This document shows positions 1-9,452 of a stretch of 64,000 nt of DNA, piece after piece. This DNA is from Vibrio splendidus (GTDB lineage Bacteria > Pseudomonadota > Gammaproteobacteria > Enterobacterales > Vibrionaceae), in assembly GCF_001557875.1 (NCBI RefSeq), contig NZ_LNRF01000005.1, forward strand, positions 1 to 64,000, written 5' to 3'. Under the pieces are notes generated by a model, which was not told where the DNA came from, made no database searches, and saw only the letters and a list, made by a program, of their open reading frames with translations. Both the position numbers and the translations under genes were made by a program. The stretch's first letter is position 1. Each line of letters opens with the position of its first letter.

Positions 1-50
<50 letters not shown>

Positions 51-153
51 AGGGTGTGTCTTACTTTTCACAAAGTAAGCCTAAATTGATGTTTTCCCAT
101 AAGCCCATCAATCAGGTTGTTCTCTTAGCTCTCAAAAGAGGTAAGAAGAAATA

Positions 154-238
<85 letters not shown>

Positions 239-628
239 AGGGTGTTTTTTCCTAACTCATAATGGATAGGCTAAAGAGATGTTTTTCCCAACGCATCTCT
301 TAAGTGCGGAGCGCATCATAGCAAACACGCTAAACCTGTAAAGGGTTTTTCTTATGGTTTTGTGTTAAATGCTGCCTTTTTGGGCAAAGATGGTGAAAAG
401 GACGCATATTGCTCGTGAAGTGAACATCTGTACTAAGGTTTACGTACTGATAGGTAACACCTTGAGGTGACTGGCTTTCTGTATTGTGTTCAATGCGTCT
501 AAAACATGATGAAACGTAAATGGAATTTAATCTAGATTTACACTTCTTGACGTTACAGCATTCATCAGTTGATAGAATACGGTTAATTTCATTTATAGAT
601 TTCAAAATTAAACTTGCAGACCATAATT
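239..628. other. Intergenic region between tRNA-Tyr and the efflux operon
   Basis: 390 nt. The left part holds the tRNA-Tyr leader and its promoter (315-342). The right part (about 400-628) is AT-rich and must hold the promoter of the divergent RND operon, but I could not single out a convincing -35/-10 pair. A 91-codon reading frame on the minus strand (330-605) runs over the tRNA promoter and has no recognisable features, so I do not call it. Confidence 0.6.
315..342 (-). promoter_or_regulatory. Stable-RNA promoter for the tRNA-Tyr pair
   Basis: On the minus strand TTTACA (337-342) and TATGAT (315-320) are separated by 16 bp, followed by GC-rich GCGC directly downstream of the -10. A GC-rich discriminator is typical of stringently controlled rRNA and tRNA promoters. 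Transcription would start around 308 and run into the tRNA at 238. Confidence 0.75.
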
Positions 629-1705
629 ATGAAAAATAAATCTGTTTTAACCCTGCTTAGCTTGTCTATTCTTACGGCGTCTCCAGCCGTACTTGCTAAG
701 CGTATGGGCCCTAGCACTGTCACTGTTGTTACTGAGCAGGTTGATATTCACCAAGTTAGCCAATCTCTTTCGTTGGTCGGTAAGTTAGAAGCCGAGCAAT
801 CGGTAATGATCACTTCTGAAGTGGCTGGCAGAGTGGATTCCATCAACATTAAAGCTAATCAAGATGTCACTAAAGGGCAGATGTTGGTTCAACTCGACGA
901 TGACAAAGCGAAAGCGGCGGTTGCAGAGGCTCAAGCTTATCTAAAAGACGAACAACGTAAGCTAGCGGAATTTCAACGCCTAGTGAAACGTAACGCGATC
1001 ACGCAAACTGAAATTGACGCTCAGAAAACCAATGTAGAGATCGCCAATGCTCGCTTAGCTGCTGCAAATGCCAATCTGAAAGATCTTCACATCAGCGCGC
1101 CATTCTCGGGAACTGTTGGTTTTATCGACTTTAGTCGCGGTAAAATGGTGACAGCAGGTACTGAACTCGTGACCCTAGATGACCTATCGGTAATGCAATT
1201 AGATCTGCAAATCCCGGAGCGCTACCTTTCTAAACTGTCTAAAGGTATGAAAGTAACGGCTCGCACCAGCGCATGGGGCGACACTCAGTTTACTGGCACA
1301 GTGGTAGGTATTGATTCTCGTATTAACGCTGAAACCTTGAACCTTCGAGTTCGAATCCACTTTGATAACAATAATGATTATCTAAAGCCAGGCATGTTAG
1401 TGGCAGCGGATATGGACTTCCCACCAGTGGAAGCGCCAATCATTCCCGTTCAAGCGCTTGAGTATTCAGGTACGAAGCGTTTCGTTTATGTTATCGGTGA
1501 AGATAACAAAGCGACTCGTACCGAAGTTTTCTTAGGTGCTCGTATCGACAACGAAGTTGTGATCGACAAAGGCATCGAAATTGGTCAGAAGATCGTGGTG
1601 CAAGGCATTGTGAATATGCGTGACGGTGTCTTGGTTCAAGAGCTTGCCGTCAATCGCCCAGTTGATGCAGCGAGTGATAAAAAAGTACAAGAAGGCGCTA
1701 ACTAA
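629..1705 (+). CDS. RND efflux periplasmic adaptor (MFP) subunit, VexG-like
   Basis: Periplasmic adaptor that links an inner-membrane RND pump to a TolC-type outer-membrane channel. About 358 residues. The N-terminus is a signal peptide (MKNKSV..., hydrophobic core, cleavage near AVLA). Next comes a split lipoyl domain (VMITSEVAGRVDSI and later ISAPFSGTVGF) flanking an alpha-helical hairpin rich in Ala, Gln and Lys (about residues 95-150), then beta-barrel and membrane-proximal domains. An in-frame TTG 15 nt upstream is possible, but the ATG at 629 starts the signal peptide cleanly. There is no lipobox. The stop overlaps the pump's ATG by one base (TAATG), so the two are translationally coupled. 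The outer-membrane partner is not encoded here. Confidence 0.9.
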   Translation: MKNKSVLTLLSLSILTASPAVLAKRMGPSTVTVVTEQVDIHQVSQSLSLVGKLEAEQSVMITSEVAGRVDSINIKANQDVTKGQMLVQLDDDKAKAAVAEAQAYLKDEQRKLAEFQRLVKRNAITQTEIDAQKTNVEIANARLAAANANLKDLHISAPFSGTVGFIDFSRGKMVTAGTELVTLDDLSVMQLDLQIPERYLSKLSKGMKVTARTSAWGDTQFTGTVVGIDSRINAETLNLRVRIHFDNNNDYLKPGMLVAADMDFPPVEAPIIPVQALEYSGTKRFVYVIGEDNKATRTEVFLGARIDNEVVIDKGIEIGQKIVVQGIVNMRDGVLVQELAVNRPVDAASDKKVQEGAN

Positions 1706-4700
1706 TGTTGTTATCTGATGTTTCTGTAAAGAGACCAGTAGCGGCTGTCGTATTGAGCCTACTATTGGTTGTGTTTGGTATTGTCTCTTTCAACAAGCTC
1801 GCGGTTCGTGAGATGCCAGATATTGAAAGCCCGGTAGTATCGATCAGTACCCGCTATGAAGGTGCGTCCGCCACCATCATTGAAAGCCAAATAACCTCCA
1901 TCCTTGAAGACCAGTTATCCGGCATCAGTGGTATCGATGAGATCGAATCCACAACACGTAACGGTATGTCGCGTATCACGATTACTTTTGAGCTTGGTTA
2001 CGACCTTAATACCGGTGTTAGTGACGTTCGTGATGCTGTAGCTCGTGCGCAACGTTCATTGCCCGATGAAGCCGACGACCCCATTGTTTATAAGAACAAT
2101 GGTAGTGGTGAAGCATCGGTCTACATTAACTTAAGCTCGACAGAGATGGACCGAACGCAGTTAACCGACTACACCGAACGTGTGTTGATTGACCGCTTTA
2201 GTTTGATTTCTGGCGTGAGCTCGGTGGATATCTCAGGTGGCTTGTACAAAGTCATGTATGTCAAGCTGAAACCTGCGCAGATGGCGGGTCGTGGCGTTAC
2301 TACCTCGGATATCACTTCTGCACTAAACAGTGAGAACATAGAAAGCCCCGGTGGTGAAGTACGTAACGATGCGATTGTGATGTCGGTTCGTACCGCTCGT
2401 TCTTACACTGAAGCGGAAGACTTTGAATACCTAGTCGTTAAACGTGCTTCTGATAACACACCTATCTACTTGAAAGACGTAGCGGATGTTTACATTGGCG
2501 CAGAAAATGAGAACTCGACCTTTAAGAGTGATGGCATTGTTAACGTAAGTATGGGTATTGTACCTCAGTCAGATGCGAACCCGCTTGAGGTGGCTGACTT
2601 AGTCCATAAAGAAGTCGAAGCAATTCAAAAGTTCTTGCCAGATGGTACTCGTTTGGCTGTCGACTATGACTCAACAGTCTTTATCGACCGTTCGATCTCT
2701 GAGGTTTACAGTACGCTCTTTATCACGGGTGGCTTGGTTATCCTTGTGCTTTACATCTTTATTGGTCAAGCACGTGCGACACTTATTCCTGCGGTAACCG
2801 TACCTGTATCTCTCATCTCGTCGTTTATTGCGGCGTACTACTTTGGCTTCTCTATTAACCTTATCACTTTGATGGCACTTATCCTGTCGATTGGTTTGGT
2901 GGTTGATGATGCGATCGTGGTAGTTGAGAATATTTTCCACCATATTGAACGTGGTGAATCACCCCTGCTCGCGGCTTACAAAGGAACACGAGAGGTTGGC
3001 TTCGCGGTAATCGCAACGACACTTGTATTGGTGATGGTATTCCTACCAATCTCGTTCATGGACGGTATGGTTGGCCTATTGTTTACCGAGTTCTCTGTAT
3101 TGCTCGCGATGTCGGTGATCTTCTCGTCTCTGGTCGCATTAACGTTAACGCCAGTGCTAGGCAGTAAAATCCTAAAAGCGAACGTTAAACCAAATCGTTT
3201 CAACCTGTTTGTCGAGCGTGTATTTGGTAAACTTGAGTCTGGATACCGCGCGGTATTGCGCCGTGCTCTAAACTGGCGTTGGGCAGCTCCAATCATCATT
3301 ATCGCGTGTATGGGTGGTAGCTATGGTTTGATGCAGCAAGTGCCGTCACAACTGACGCCACAAGAAGACCGTGGTGTTATCTTTGCGTTTGTTCGTGGTG
3401 CTGATGCAACCAGTTATAACCGTATGTCTGCCAACATGGACATCGTTGAAGAACGCCTAATGCCGCTGCTTGGTCAAGGCTTCTTGAAGTCATTCAGTAT
3501 TCAATCACCAGCGTTTGGTGGTAATGCGGGCGACCAAACGGGCTTCGTCATCATGATCCTAGAAGATTGGGATGAGCGTGACGTTACAGCACAAGAAGCG
3601 TTGAACGAAGTTCGTAAATCTTTGAATGGTATTCCAGATGTGCGCGTATTCCCGTTCATGCCGGGCTTCAAAGGTGGTTCAAGTGAGCCTGTTCAATTCG
3701 TACTGGGTGGTTCTGATTACACTGAGCTTCAGAAGTGGGCAGAGATCTTAAAACAAGCCGCTGAAGATTCTCCAATGATGGAAGGTGCGGACATCGATTA
3801 CTCTGAGAAAACACCAGAACTATTGGTAACCGTAGATAAGCAGCGTGCAGCAGAGCTGGGTGTGAGTGTTTCAGACATTTCAGATACGTTAGAAATCATG
3901 CTTGGCGGACGTAGTGAAACCACCTTCGTTGATCGTGGTGAAGAGTACGATGTTTACCTGCGTGGTGACGAAAACAGCTTTAACAACGCGAACGACTTAA
4001 GCCAAATCTACATGCGAACTCAGTCTGGTGAGTTGGTTACACTCGATACGCTGACGCACATTGAAGAAGTGGCTTCATCGATTCGTTTGTCGCACTATAA
4101 CAAGCAGAAATCGGTGACCATTAAAGCGAACCTAATTGAAGGTTACACGCTGGGTGATGCACTCGACTTTCTTGATGAACAAGCGATTGAGCAGCTACCG
4201 GGTGATATTTCAGTGAGCTACTCTGGCGAGTCAAAAGATTTCAAAGAGAACCAATCGAGTATCTTAGTGGTGTTTGCGCTAGCGATGTTGGTCGCGTACT
4301 TGGTACTGGCCGCGCAGTTTGAAAGCTTCATTAACCCGCTGGTGGTGATGTTCACCGTACCTATGGGTATCTTTGGTGGCTTCTTAGGTCTGGTGCTGAT
4401 GAGTCAAGGACTCAACGTTTACAGCCAGATTGGTATGATCATGTTGATCGGTATGGTAACCAAAAACGGTATCTTGATCGTAGAGTTTGCTAACCAACTT
4501 CGTGACCGTGGTATTGAGTTTGAAAAGGCGATCATTGATGCTTCGGCTCGACGCTTACGTCCAATCATGATGACAGCTTTCACGACATTAGCTGGTGCAA
4601 TTCCATTGATTACCTCAACGGGCGCAGGTTATGAAAGCCGAGTGGCAGTGGGTACGGTTATCTTCTTCGGTATGGGCTTCGCGACACTGGTAACTCTGTT

Positions 4701-4818
4701 CGTAATCCCTGCGATGTATCGACTGATTTCTGGCTCAACACGCTCTCCGGGTCACGTGGAAGCGGAGCTTAATAAAGAGCTTAGCCATGACAACGTGGGA
4801 AGAACCAGTCACGGTTAA
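1705..4818 (+). CDS. RND multidrug efflux pump, VexH-like
   Basis: Inner-membrane proton-driven transporter of 1037 residues, the normal AcrB/HAE-1 length. Expected motifs are present: an N-terminal transmembrane helix after KRPVAAVV, a large periplasmic loop, the TM4 proton-relay pair D401-D402 (SIGLVVDDAIVVVEN), a second periplasmic half, and the TM10 lysine K920 in IGMVTKNGILIVEF. The order and pair structure (short adaptor plus pump, no outer-membrane gene) resemble V. cholerae VexGH, but I cannot assign the ortholog with certainty. Substrates such as bile salts, detergents or antibiotics are known for the family; none is shown by the sequence. The stop codon lies inside a 17-bp tandem repeat. 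Confidence 0.95.
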   Translation: MLLSDVSVKRPVAAVVLSLLLVVFGIVSFNKLAVREMPDIESPVVSISTRYEGASATIIESQITSILEDQLSGISGIDEIESTTRNGMSRITITFELGYDLNTGVSDVRDAVARAQRSLPDEADDPIVYKNNGSGEASVYINLSSTEMDRTQLTDYTERVLIDRFSLISGVSSVDISGGLYKVMYVKLKPAQMAGRGVTTSDITSALNSENIESPGGEVRNDAIVMSVRTARSYTEAEDFEYLVVKRASDNTPIYLKDVADVYIGAENENSTFKSDGIVNVSMGIVPQSDANPLEVADLVHKEVEAIQKFLPDGTRLAVDYDSTVFIDRSISEVYSTLFITGGLVILVLYIFIGQARATLIPAVTVPVSLISSFIAAYYFGFSINLITLMALILSIGLVVDDAIVVVENIFHHIERGESPLLAAYKGTREVGFAVIATTLVLVMVFLPISFMDGMVGLLFTEFSVLLAMSVIFSSLVALTLTPVLGSKILKANVKPNRFNLFVERVFGKLESGYRAVLRRALNWRWAAPIIIIACMGGSYGLMQQVPSQLTPQEDRGVIFAFVRGADATSYNRMSANMDIVEERLMPLLGQGFLKSFSIQSPAFGGNAGDQTGFVIMILEDWDERDVTAQEALNEVRKSLNGIPDVRVFPFMPGFKGGSSEPVQFVLGGSDYTELQKWAEILKQAAEDSPMMEGADIDYSEKTPELLVTVDKQRAAELGVSVSDISDTLEIMLGGRSETTFVDRGEEYDVYLRGDENSFNNANDLSQIYMRTQSGELVTLDTLTHIEEVASSIRLSHYNKQKSVTIKANLIEGYTLGDALDFLDEQAIEQLPGDISVSYSGESKDFKENQSSILVVFALAMLVAYLVLAAQFESFINPLVVMFTVPMGIFGGFLGLVLMSQGLNVYSQIGMIMLIGMVTKNGILIVEFANQLRDRGIEFEKAIIDASARRLRPIMMTAFTTLAGAIPLITSTGAGYESRVAVGTVIFFGMGFATLVTLFVIPAMYRLISGSTRSPGHVEAELNKELSHDNVGRTSHG

Positions 4819-4860
4819 TGAATGTGCATGGTTAATGAACTCGCATGGTTAATGAGCACG
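4810..4860 (+). repeat. Three tandem 17-bp units across the RND stop codon
   Basis: Three head-to-tail 17-bp units at 4810-4826, 4827-4843 and 4844-4860. All share CAYGGTTAATGA and vary in the last bases. The first unit holds the end of the pump gene including its TAA (4816-4818). The other two lie in the 3' untranslated part just before the terminator. The size suggests replication slippage. No function is evident. Confidence 0.85.
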
Positions 4861-4880
4861 GAATAGTGTAACAATATTGA

Positions 4881-4920
4881 AAAGCCTGCGTTTGCTCCTA
4901 GCGAATTGCAGGCTTTTTTT
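4881..4920 (+). terminator. Rho-independent terminator of the RND operon
   Basis: AAAGCCTGC (4881-4889) pairs with GCAGGCTTT (4908-4916) and is followed by a T run. It sits 63 nt after the pump stop codon. Confidence 0.9.
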
Positions 4921-4976
4921 GTATAACAAACAGAGCTCAACGAATTAATACAATAAATCGAATAAAGGAAAGTAAA

Positions 4977-5297
4977 GTGGCTGAATTTAAATACAAAGAT
5001 CTTTCTCAAGAAGAACAAGATAAGCTGGATGCAGCAACCTTTCGTCGCCTGTTAGCACACCTAGATAACAATAAAGATGTTCAGAACATCGATCTGATGA
5101 TCTTGGCTGGTTTCTGCCGTAACTGTTTCAGCAAATGGTACAAAGCGGAAGCTGAGCAACAAGGCTTGGACTTGGATATCGATGACGCTCGTGAACGCGT
5201 ATATGGCATGACTTACGATGAGTGGAAACAAAACCATCAGCCAAAAGCGACGCCTGAACAGCTCGCGGCATTTGAAGCGAAGCAAAAACCAGAATAG
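4977..5297 (+). CDS. DUF1244 family protein
   Basis: Small soluble protein of 106 residues belonging to the DUF1244 family, whose biochemical role I do not know. The conserved core includes ATFRRLLAHLD, DIDLM-like and FCRNCFSKWY, with two cysteines in CRNC that may be functional, and a YDEWK motif near the end. The start is a GTG at 4977 supported by the ribosome binding site AAAGGAAAG about 5 nt upstream; no ATG fits. It is a single-gene unit bounded by terminators at 4881-4920 and 5331-5354. Confidence 0.85.
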   Translation: MAEFKYKDLSQEEQDKLDAATFRRLLAHLDNNKDVQNIDLMILAGFCRNCFSKWYKAEAEQQGLDLDIDDARERVYGMTYDEWKQNHQPKATPEQLAAFEAKQKPE

Positions 5298-5330
5298 AAC
5301 TCGCCAATTTGGTTATCAAAGATATAAAAA

Positions 5331-5354
5331 AAGAGCCCATAAAGGGCTCTTTTC
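5331..5354. terminator. Bidirectional terminator
   Basis: AAGAGCCC (5331-5338) and GGGCTCTT (5344-5351) form a hairpin with A and T tracts on both sides. It serves the DUF1244 gene on the plus strand and the PLP enzyme on the minus strand, which converge here. Confidence 0.85.
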
Positions 5355-5381
5355 TACTTCGAACTATCGGCTTATATGAAC

Positions 5382-6449
5382 TTAAGCCAGTTCACCTGTT
5401 TGCGAGAAAGCTTCTAGCTTCGCTGCATAAGGTTGTAGGTCACCGATATTCAGGTTTACCCACTCGTCATTGAAGTAAGTGTCTAGGTAACGTTCACCAC
5501 TATCACATAGTAAAGTCACGATAGACCCTTTCTCGCCACGCGCTTTCATTTCACTGGCTAGCTGGAGCACACCGTACATGTTAGTACCGGTTGATGCGCC
5601 AACCTTGCGGCCAAGAATGTCAGATAACCAATGTGTCGTTGCGATGCTTGCTGCGTCTGGGATTTTACGCATTTCGTCAACCACACCAGGAATGAAGCTT
5701 GGCTCTGCTCGTGGGCGACCAATGCCTTCAATTTTGCTGAACGTACTGCCTTTCACGTTCGCATTGCCTGTTTGGAAGTATTCGTGGAATACAGAGTTCT
5801 CAGGATCGACAACACAAAGCTTAGTTTCATGCTGTTGGTAGCGAATGAAACGGCCAATAGTCGCTGAAGTACCGCCAGTACCTGGGCTCATTACTACCCA
5901 AGCTGGAACTGGGTGATCTTCCATCTGCATTTGATTGAAAATCGAGTTTGCGATGTTGTTGTTACCACGCCAGTCAGTTGCGCGCTCAGCGTAAGTAAAT
6001 TGGTCCATGTAGTGACCATTCAGCTCTTCTGCTAAACGACGAGACTCATCGTAAATTTCATCTGAGCGGTCAACAAGATGCGCTTGGCCGCCGTAGAATT
6101 CAATCTGCTCAATTTTCTTCTTCGCTGTGCACTTTGGCATTACAGCAATAAACGGCAGGCCAAGTAGGCGAGCAAAGTACGCTTCAGATACCGCCGTGCT
6201 GCCTGATGAAGATTCAATGATCGTTGTTTCTGGGCCAACCCAACCGTTACAGATAGCGTATAAAAACAGAGAACGTGCTAAACGGTGCTTTAAAGAGCCT
6301 GTAGGATGTGTGCTTTCATCTTTAAGGTAAACATCAATGCCTTCGATACTTGGTAGATCGAGCTTAATAAGGTGCGTATCCGCTGAGCGTTGGTAATCGG
6401 CTTCAATTTTACGAATCGCGTTGTTAATCCATTGATGGTCAGTGCACAT
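5382..6449 (-). CDS. PLP-dependent cysteine synthase-fold enzyme, probable L-cysteine desulfhydrase
   Basis: Fold-type II PLP enzyme of 355 residues. The PLP lysine is K54 in TGSLKHR; the substrate-carboxylate loop is SSSGSTA (about 79-86) and the phosphate-binding loop SPGTGGTS lies near residue 188. The sequence is closer to the long cysteine-synthase-like subgroup than to CysK or CysM. Some members of this subgroup act as L-cysteine desulfhydrases; I infer that role from the divergent neighbour, a DecR-type regulator that in E. coli activates cysteine breakdown. AGGAG lies 7 nt before the ATG. Alternatives are a synthase or another beta-replacement enzyme. Confidence 0.8.
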   Translation of the reverse strand: MCTDHQWINNAIRKIEADYQRSADTHLIKLDLPSIEGIDVYLKDESTHPTGSLKHRLARSLFLYAICNGWVGPETTIIESSSGSTAVSEAYFARLLGLPFIAVMPKCTAKKKIEQIEFYGGQAHLVDRSDEIYDESRRLAEELNGHYMDQFTYAERATDWRGNNNIANSIFNQMQMEDHPVPAWVVMSPGTGGTSATIGRFIRYQQHETKLCVVDPENSVFHEYFQTGNANVKGSTFSKIEGIGRPRAEPSFIPGVVDEMRKIPDAASIATTHWLSDILGRKVGASTGTNMYGVLQLASEMKARGEKGSIVTLLCDSGERYLDTYFNDEWVNLNIGDLQPYAAKLEAFSQTGELA

Positions 6450-6596
6450 AAGCGTTCTCCTGATCGAGTGTAGGAATTCTTTGTAATTGGTATGGTTCTA
6501 ATTTATCTATAATTCGAGAGAAAAACTTTGCCATATTTGCTTTGTTTTGCTTAAATTGTAGAAAATTATTCTCTTTAAATTCGATTTGGTGAAAGT

Positions 6597-7052
6597 GTGA
6601 TAGATGCCGTAGACAAAAAAATATTAGGGTTACTGCAAGAAGACAGCACGCTGTCATTGAACGATATTTCTGAAGCGGTCAACCTCACCACAACGCCTTG
6701 TTGGAAAAGGCTTAAGCGCCTTGAAGAGAACGGCATTATTGAGAAAAGAGTCGCACTGCTGAACCCGGAAAAATTGGATCTTTCCTTTACCGCGTTCGTA
6801 TTGGTGAAAACCTGTGATCATTCTCATGAGTGGTATGGTCGTTTTGTGAATACCGTGTCGGAATTTCCAGAAGTGATGGAGTTCTATCGCATGGCCGGCG
6901 AATATGATTATATGATGAAGGTTCAGGTTAAAGACATGAAGTGCTTTGATGATTTCTACAAGCGCTTGGTGAATAGTATTGATGGTATCTCTAATGTGAC
7001 CTCGACATTTGCGATGGAGCCATTGAAGTATACGACAGCATTGCCGCTTTAA
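6597..7052 (+). CDS. decR: Lrp/AsnC-family cysteine-responsive regulator DecR (CyuR)
   Basis: DNA-binding regulator of 151 residues. It has an N-terminal winged HTH ([21 protein letters not shown]) and a C-terminal RAM ligand-binding domain. The HTH, the [12 protein letters not shown] segment and the ending KYTTALPL closely match E. coli DecR (YbaO), which senses cysteine and activates its detoxification. The start is GTG at 6597, giving VIDAVDKKI as in the family; the upstream sequence is only a weak ribosome binding site. It is divergent from the PLP enzyme across 147 AT-rich bases, so it probably regulates that gene. No clear palindromic operator was resolved. Confidence 0.88.
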   Translation: MIDAVDKKILGLLQEDSTLSLNDISEAVNLTTTPCWKRLKRLEENGIIEKRVALLNPEKLDLSFTAFVLVKTCDHSHEWYGRFVNTVSEFPEVMEFYRMAGEYDYMMKVQVKDMKCFDDFYKRLVNSIDGISNVTSTFAMEPLKYTTALPL

Positions 7053-7123
7053 GCTAAATCTAGCGTTAAGCTAACTATTTCTCAGTTTAGATATTGCCTC
7101 TGCGATAAAGAAAAGGATTATTC

Positions 7124-7789
7124 ATGTTTGCAAAAGTTTCTACTGCTATCCAATTAGTGCTGGCCGTTGCCGTTTTTTACTTGGGTTACACCATCTACTC
7201 CTTTACCAATAAAGTCGGTGAAATCGTTGATACTTATCCGCAGGTTATCGAGGATTTATCGATATTGACGAAAGGTCTTAAAGTTGAAGAGTGGCTAGAG
7301 TTTGCATCTCATGTCGACGAGCTAGCCCCTCGAGTTTTAGATACTGTCGAAGACGTGAGAAAGACGATCGATGACGTGAATCAAACCGTAGCGTCGGTCG
7401 ACAACAAAATCCCTGCGATATTAGATGAAGTCAAAAATGTTCGAACGGAAGTTGAGCAGGTAAGAACAGATGTTATTCCACCAACATTAACTGAGTTAAA
7501 ACGATATCGCGTCGACGTAATGCCACCAATGCTTGCGGAAAGTAAGTCTTACCGTGAGCAGACTATTCCTGTCATCGTCACTGAATCTGAAATGCTACGA
7601 GCGGAAGTTCCGGGTATTTTGGCACAAGCTAATTTGTTAGCTGATAAGAGTAAAGAGCTCGCTCAGGGAGCCGCAGAAGGGGCGGTGAAAGGCGTAGTGT
7701 TATCACCATTTAACTTGTTGCGAGATGCGGGGGATGGTATAAAAACTCGCGTACAAGGCGAGTTTGAGCCAACGTTAGAAGTTGAGTAG
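7124..7789 (+). CDS. Membrane-anchored coiled-coil protein, unknown function
   Basis: Protein of 221 residues with one N-terminal transmembrane helix (about residues 7-27) followed by a long hydrophilic, mostly helical region. It contains repeated VDNK/VKNVRTEVEQVRTDV heptad-like segments and a repeated VIPPTLTELKRYRVDVMPP-type element around residues 115-140. The likely topology is a short cytoplasmic tail with the coiled coil in the periplasm. A good ribosome binding site (AAAGGA) precedes the ATG. It stands alone, with a strong terminator 47 nt after the stop. I do not recognise a functional family. Confidence 0.7.
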   Translation: MFAKVSTAIQLVLAVAVFYLGYTIYSFTNKVGEIVDTYPQVIEDLSILTKGLKVEEWLEFASHVDELAPRVLDTVEDVRKTIDDVNQTVASVDNKIPAILDEVKNVRTEVEQVRTDVIPPTLTELKRYRVDVMPPMLAESKSYREQTIPVIVTESEMLRAEVPGILAQANLLADKSKELAQGAAEGAVKGVVLSPFNLLRDAGDGIKTRVQGEFEPTLEVE

Positions 7790-7835
7790 GTTTTATTGAT
7801 TTTTACGTGACGGATTTTCTTAAGCGTCATTAAAG

Positions 7836-7869
7836 AAAGAGGCTAGGTATTAAACCTAGCCTCTTTTTG
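7836..7869. terminator. Strong terminator between convergent genes
   Basis: A perfect 13-bp stem, AAAGAGGCTAGGT (7836-7848) with ACCTAGCCTCTTT (7854-7866) and a 5-nt loop, followed by T residues. It lies between the coiled-coil gene and tesB and can serve both strands. Confidence 0.9.
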
Positions 7870-7907
7870 TTTGTGCGTATTTGGGGCTTGTAAGAAGTGT
7901 TTATCCG

Positions 7908-8768
7908 TTACTTAGTAAAACGCATCACACCTTCTTGTACTGCCGTCGCTACTAGTTCACCTTTTTGGTTAAAGATCTCGCCGCGCACTAGGCCACGAGT
8001 GTTAGCTGCCGTTGGACTTTCAATCGCGTAAAGCAGCCATTCATCCATCTTGAATGGGCGGTGGAACCAGATGGAGTGGTCAATCGTCGCCACTTGGAAG
8101 TTTGGTGTCATGATAGAGACTTCGTGGGGGTGAAGTGCCGTAACCAAGAACCCCCAATCGGATGCGTAAGCAAGCAGGTATTGGTGAATCAATTGATTGT
8201 CCGGCATCGCGCCATTTGCTCTTACCCAAAGATATTGTTTTGCTTCCGTCTTTTTGGGATTGAGTGGATTCACGACCGTCACCGGGCGCATCTCAATCGG
8301 CTTTTCGCCACAGAAGGTTTTGCGTAGTTTCTCTGGTAAGAATTCCGCAATGTGGCTCGCTAATTCAGTTTCAGATGCAAAGTTCTCTGGTCCAGGAATA
8401 TCAGGCATAGCAATTTGGTGTTCAAAGCCTGGCGCATCGCCATGATAAGAAGCTGTGAGATAGAAAATAGGGCGACCATTCTGAATCGCTTTAACACGGC
8501 GGGTGCTGAAGCTGCGTCCATCTCTTAGGTTCTCAACATCGTAAATAATGGGTTTTTCAGGGTCGCCGGGAAATAGAAAGTAACTGTGGAACGAATGCAC
8601 ACTGCGGTCGTCTTGAACAGTGTAACGAGCAGCAGAAAGCGCTTGCCCTAATACTTGACCGCCGTATACCTGTGGCAGACCTAAGTTCTCACTTTGCCCG
8701 CGGAACAGACCTTCTTCTAGTTTCTCTAGCTGAAGTAAATTGAGTAATTCTTTTAAAGGTTGACTCAT
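7908..8768 (-). CDS. tesB: Acyl-CoA thioesterase II
   Basis: Cytosolic thioesterase of 286 residues that hydrolyses medium- and long-chain acyl-CoA. It has the double hot-dog architecture: an N-terminal domain with [10 protein letters not shown] and HSFHSYFL, and a C-terminal domain with the catalytic Asp in [13 protein letters not shown], then a Thr and a Gln near the C-terminus ([17 protein letters not shown]). An ATG 9 nt upstream (8777) is nearly fused to the AAGAGG ribosome binding site, so I prefer MSQPLK at 8768, where the spacing is 10 nt and the length matches the family. It lies divergent from ybaY as in E. coli. Confidence 0.95.
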   Translation of the reverse strand: MSQPLKELLNLLQLEKLEEGLFRGQSENLGLPQVYGGQVLGQALSAARYTVQDDRSVHSFHSYFLFPGDPEKPIIYDVENLRDGRSFSTRRVKAIQNGRPIFYLTASYHGDAPGFEHQIAMPDIPGPENFASETELASHIAEFLPEKLRKTFCGEKPIEMRPVTVVNPLNPKKTEAKQYLWVRANGAMPDNQLIHQYLLAYASDWGFLVTALHPHEVSIMTPNFQVATIDHSIWFHRPFKMDEWLLYAIESPTAANTRGLVRGEIFNQKGELVATAVQEGVMRFTK

Positions 8769-8936
8769 CGCCAGCATGCCTCTTGGTAAAATAGGTGTCA
8801 GATTATGGTGTTAATCATTTAGCTTAGTCAGATATCTGTCAATAAATCATAGGGTTTCGAGACAGAATATGAAAGCTCTCTTATAATTGCTGAGGAGATT
8901 TGCCGAGTCCGGCAAACATATTGAGAGAAATTGAAT

Positions 8937-9377
8937 ATGAAAAAGGCTTTAATTCTTATTACGTCTTTAGTATCGTTTGGCCTACTTGTTGGTTGCCAAG
9001 CAACATCAGAAACAAACGCTTCTCAAGAAGTGGTTGCAGAGAACACTCAAGTGATTTCAGGAACAGTAAGCTACCGTGAAAGAATTGCATTACCAGAGAA
9101 TGCAGTAGTTACCGTTACGCTAGAAGATATCTCACTGGCTGACGCACCATCGACGGTTATCGCAACTCAAGAGTTCACCACAGACGGTAAGCAAGTACCG
9201 TTCGCATTCGAACTGAGCTACGACAACAACAAGATTAAAGCTAACCACCGTTACAACATGCGCGCGACAATTCATGTTGATGGAAAACTGCGTTTCACTA
9301 CTGACACGATTAAGTCGGTAATTACTGATGTAGAAAATACACAGCAAGCAGACCTACGTTTGGTTGGTGTTCGTTAA
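8937..9377 (+). CDS. ybaY: YbaY-family lipoprotein
   Basis: Outer- or inner-membrane lipoprotein of 146 residues. A type II signal peptide ends in the lipobox LVGC (Cys20). The mature part is a YbaY/pilotin-like beta domain with the signature SGTVSYRERIALPENAVVTVTLEDISLADAP, of which ALPENAVVTVTL and SLADAPS match E. coli YbaY. Its function is unknown; related folds include type II and III secretion pilotins. I chose the ATG at 8937 over a TTG two codons earlier because it opens a normal signal peptide (MKKAL). It sits between tesB and atl, the same order as in enterobacteria. Confidence 0.88.
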   Translation: MKKALILITSLVSFGLLVGCQATSETNASQEVVAENTQVISGTVSYRERIALPENAVVTVTLEDISLADAPSTVIATQEFTTDGKQVPFAFELSYDNNKIKANHRYNMRATIHVDGKLRFTTDTIKSVITDVENTQQADLRLVGVR

Positions 9378-9452
9378 TTCAAAGTCGATGCCAACGTTAA
9401 GGCATCTTGATTGGCTTAAATTAGTCAGTTGAATTAGCAATTAGTGGCAGCT

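Noticed and set aside
330..605. 91-codon open frame on the minus strand beside tRNA-Tyr
   Set aside because: It covers the strong tRNA promoter, has no ribosome binding site and encodes a Cys/Asn-rich string with no domain-like pattern.
6450..6596. Palindromic Lrp/DecR operator between the PLP enzyme and decR
   Set aside because: GAGAGAAA and TTATTCTCT form only an imperfect pair, too weak to call.
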